NCBI GenBank assembly: GCA_002455335.1
Contig: DKKP01000447.1
Location: forward strand, 1-7,182
DNA: 7,182 bases
Source: Anaerolineales bacterium UBA6663
GTDB taxonomy: Bacteria > Chloroflexota > Anaerolineae > Anaerolineales > UBA6663
Direction of reading: 5' to 3'
Under the pieces are notes generated by a model. The model was not told the DNA's origin. It worked only from the letters and a program-made list of their open reading frames with translations, and searched no databases. The translations under genes were made by a program, and so were the position numbers. Positions 5,726-7,182 of this stretch are shown piece by piece. The stretch's first letter is position 1; each line of letters opens with the position of its first letter.

Positions 5726-6868
5726 ATGATTCGCGAACTACCCCGCTGGTCGAGCGCTTTACTGGCCGCCGCATTGGCTGCGGCCGCCTGCGCCCCCGCC
5801 GCAACCCCAGTCGCGTCTGAGCCGTCGGATGCGACTGAGGCGCCGCCCGCTGCGCTCACCCCGATCAAGCTGCAGCTGCAATGGTTCCCACAGGCCCAGT
5901 TCGGCGGCTATTACGCCGCGCTGGCGGAGGGATACTACGCAGCCGAGGGGCTCGACGTCACCATCCTGCCGGGCGCCGTCGACATCGTGCCTTCGCAGGT
6001 GCTGGCCACCGGCCAGGCCGAGTTCGCCGTATCGTGGGTGCCGCGCGGCCTCAAGCCCCGCGAGGAGGGCGCCGCGATCGTCAACATCGGCCAGGTGTTC
6101 CAGCGATCGGGCACGCTGATGGTGTCGTGGAAGGACTCGAACATCACAAGCATCGCCGACTTCGCCGGCAAGAAGGTCGGCAATTGGGGCTTTGGCAACG
6201 AGTTCGAGTTACTGGCCGCGATCAACGCCGCCGGGCTCGTCCCCGGCACAGATCTCGAGCTCGTGCAGCAGAACTTCGACATGAACGCGCTGCTCAACCG
6301 CGAGATCGACGTCGCCGAGGCGATGACCTACAACGAGTACGCTCAGGTGCTCGAATCGGTCAACCCGGCCACGGGCGAGCTTTATCAACCCGAGGACCTG
6401 AACGTCATCAGCTTCAACGACGTCAAGACCGCCATGCTCCAGGATGCGCTCTGGGCCCGCGAGGAGTGGCTGACCGATAGCGCCAATCAGGAGCTCGCGG
6501 TCAAGTTCCTGCGCGCGACCTACAAGGGCTGGATCTTCTGCCGCGACAACGTCGCAGGCTGCGTCGAGCACGTGCTCGCGGCGGGCACCGAACTCGGCGA
6601 GAGCCATCAGCTCTGGCAGATGAACGAGATCAACAAGCTCATCTGGCCATCGCCCGCGACCGGCGTCGGCACGATGGATCCGGCGCTCTGGGCCCAGACC
6701 GTCGACGTGGCCGTCTCGCAAAAGATCCTCAACGCCGCGCCCACCGACGGCGCCTACCGCACCGACCTGACCGAGCAGGCGCTCGAAGGGCTCAAGGCCG
6801 AAGGCCTCGACGTCGTCGGCGCCGGCTATCAGCCGATCACGGTCGAGTTGGTCGAAGGCGGGAAGTAA
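5726..6868 (+). CDS. Lipoprotein substrate-binding protein of the ABC importer (NMT1/THI5-like)
   Basis: This extracytoplasmic receptor has 380 residues and delivers the substrate to the two permeases. Residues 1-21 are a lipoprotein signal with Arg3 and Arg7, a hydrophobic run, and an AAAC cleavage site giving Cys22 as the lipidated residue. The Leu usually at -3 is replaced by Ala. A Pro/Ala/Thr-rich linker (23-46) follows. The mature domain opens with LQLQWFPQAQFGGYYAALAE (49-68) and GYYAAEGLDVTI, the hallmark of the NMT1/THI5-like, SsuA/ThiY-related fold, and continues with GKKVGNWGFGNEFELLAA (148-165). Cys272 and Cys279 (GWIFCRDNVAGC) could form a disulfide. The ATG is set by the AGGAGGAG site; the frame is open upstream into permease 2 but lacks a signal there. 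Relatives bind hydroxymethylpyrimidine-type compounds, riboflavin, sulfonates or other small molecules, so the ligand remains open. Last gene of the operon. Confidence 0.93.
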   Translation: MIRELPRWSSALLAAALAAAACAPAATPVASEPSDATEAPPAALTPIKLQLQWFPQAQFGGYYAALAEGYYAAEGLDVTILPGAVDIVPSQVLATGQAEFAVSWVPRGLKPREEGAAIVNIGQVFQRSGTLMVSWKDSNITSIADFAGKKVGNWGFGNEFELLAAINAAGLVPGTDLELVQQNFDMNALLNREIDVAEAMTYNEYAQVLESVNPATGELYQPEDLNVISFNDVKTAMLQDALWAREEWLTDSANQELAVKFLRATYKGWIFCRDNVAGCVEHVLAAGTELGESHQLWQMNEINKLIWPSPATGVGTMDPALWAQTVDVAVSQKILNAAPTDGAYRTDLTEQALEGLKAEGLDVVGAGYQPITVELVEGGK

Positions 6869-6871
6869 AGA

Positions 6872-6940
6872 CGCGGGGGAGCGTAGGAGCGGGGGAGCGC
6901 GAGAGCGATCACGCTCCCCCGCTCTCGCGCTCCCCCGCTC
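6872..6940. repeat. Perfect 21-bp inverted repeat with a competing 12-bp pairing
   Basis: The arms 6887-6907 and 6920-6940 are perfect reverse complements (21 bp) around a 12-nt loop. In addition GCGGGGGAGCGT (6873-6884) is exactly complementary to ACGCTCCCCCGC (6911-6922), so a second, mutually exclusive pairing exists. The array is built from copies of a GCGGGGGAGCG unit, two on each arm side. It lies 4 nt after the binding-protein stop and 22 nt before the next start. There is no T-run after it on the plus strand, so it is at best an atypical terminator; protection of the 3' end of the importer mRNA, or a REP-like intergenic repeat, are alternatives. Confidence 0.85.
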
Positions 6941-6947
6941 ACCGATC

Positions 6948-6956
6948 TGCTATCAT
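6948..6956 (+). promoter_or_regulatory. Extended -10 promoter giving a probably leaderless transcript
   Basis: TGC directly precedes TATCAT (6951-6956), a 5-of-6 match to the -10 box with the extended TGN element. No -35 box is seen; the DNA there belongs to the preceding hairpin. Transcription starts about 7 nt beyond the -10, which coincides with the A of ATG 6963. No ribosome binding site is present in the preceding bases, in keeping with a leaderless message. Confidence 0.5.
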
Positions 6957-6962
6957 CCATCC

Positions 6963-7182
6963 ATGAAGCCCGCAGCGTTCACCTACGTGGCTCCTCAGAG
7001 CGTCGCCGAGGCGCTCGCGCTCAAAAGCGAACACGGCGAAGACGCCAAATACCTGGCCGGAGGGCAGAGCCTGATCCCGGCCATGAACTTCCGCGTCATG
7101 CAGCCGACTGCCCTGATCGATCTCAACCGCATCAAGGCGCTGGACTATCTCCGCGAGGACGGCGACGAGCTGCGCATCGGCA
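6963..7182 (+). CDS. FAD-binding medium subunit of a xanthine dehydrogenase/CO dehydrogenase-type molybdenum hydroxylase (partial, cut by right edge)
   Basis: Only the first 73 residues are in the window. They read as the N-terminal part of the FAD_binding_5 domain found in CoxM, CutM, NdhF and XdhB-type subunits: MKPAAFTYVAPQSVAEAL, then AGGQSLIPAMNFR (32-44) with the conserved AGGQS flavin-pyrophosphate loop, then ALIDLNRIKAL and LRIG. The subunit passes electrons from the iron-sulfur clusters to FAD in enzymes that hydroxylate purines, nicotinate and other heterocycles, or oxidise CO. Partner genes for the molybdopterin and 2Fe-2S subunits would be expected beyond the edge. It follows the importer operon by 94 nt in the same direction but is separated by a hairpin and has its own promoter-like sequence. 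The substrate cannot be told from this fragment. ATG 6963 matches the usual family N-terminus. Confidence 0.92.
   Translation, partial: MKPAAFTYVAPQSVAEALALKSEHGEDAKYLAGGQSLIPAMNFRVMQPTALIDLNRIKALDYLREDGDELRIG

Noticed and set aside
6872..6940. Standard rho-independent terminator after the binding-protein gene
   Set aside because: The hairpin is strong but is followed by ACCGATCTGC rather than a T-run on the plus strand.

Overview
This is a GC-rich bacterial window (about 60-65% by eye, not counted). It holds two divergent transcription units and the start of a third. A SAM-I riboswitch with an intrinsic terminator, a lipoprotein-type substrate-binding protein, direct sulfhydrylation genes for methionine, and short degenerate repeats in several gene gaps together fit a Chloroflexota-like bacterium. 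That assignment is an inference; no marker gene is present and an actinobacterial-type or other GC-rich host is not excluded.

Left part, minus strand (1-2872). A promoter near 2846-2872 leads into a complete SAM-I (S-box) riboswitch (2674-2820) and a rho-independent terminator (2620-2655). Next come metY, O-acetylhomoserine sulfhydrylase (1160-2497), and metX, homoserine O-acetyltransferase (from 1076, running off the left edge). MetX activates homoserine with acetyl-CoA and MetY replaces the acetate with sulfide to give homocysteine. The riboswitch should shut both genes down when SAM is plentiful. The 83-nt gap between the genes holds a 19-bp inverted repeat that ends 8 nt from the metX start, and no Shine-Dalgarno sequence is visible there.

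Centre and right, plus strand (2926-6868). A near-consensus sigma-70-type promoter (TTGACA, 17 nt, TATAAC) with a GTGCAC dyad around its -35 box drives an ABC importer operon. The order is permease 1, ATPase, permease 2 (overlapping the ATPase stop by 4 nt) and a lipoprotein substrate-binding protein of the NMT1/THI5-like superfamily. The two permeases are diverged paralogues and probably form a heterodimer. The imported substrate cannot be read from the sequence. An amino-pyrimidine, riboflavin-like or other heterocyclic compound is plausible from the family.

Right edge (6869-7182). After a perfect 21-bp hairpin, an extended -10 promoter lies so close to an ATG that the transcript would probably be leaderless. 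The gene is the start of an FAD-binding (medium) subunit of a xanthine dehydrogenase/CO dehydrogenase-type molybdenum hydroxylase. Its position suggests, without proving, that the importer feeds a compound to this oxidative pathway. I found no clearly undescribed system. The best leads are the transporter-hydroxylase pairing and the structured repeats in the gene gaps.
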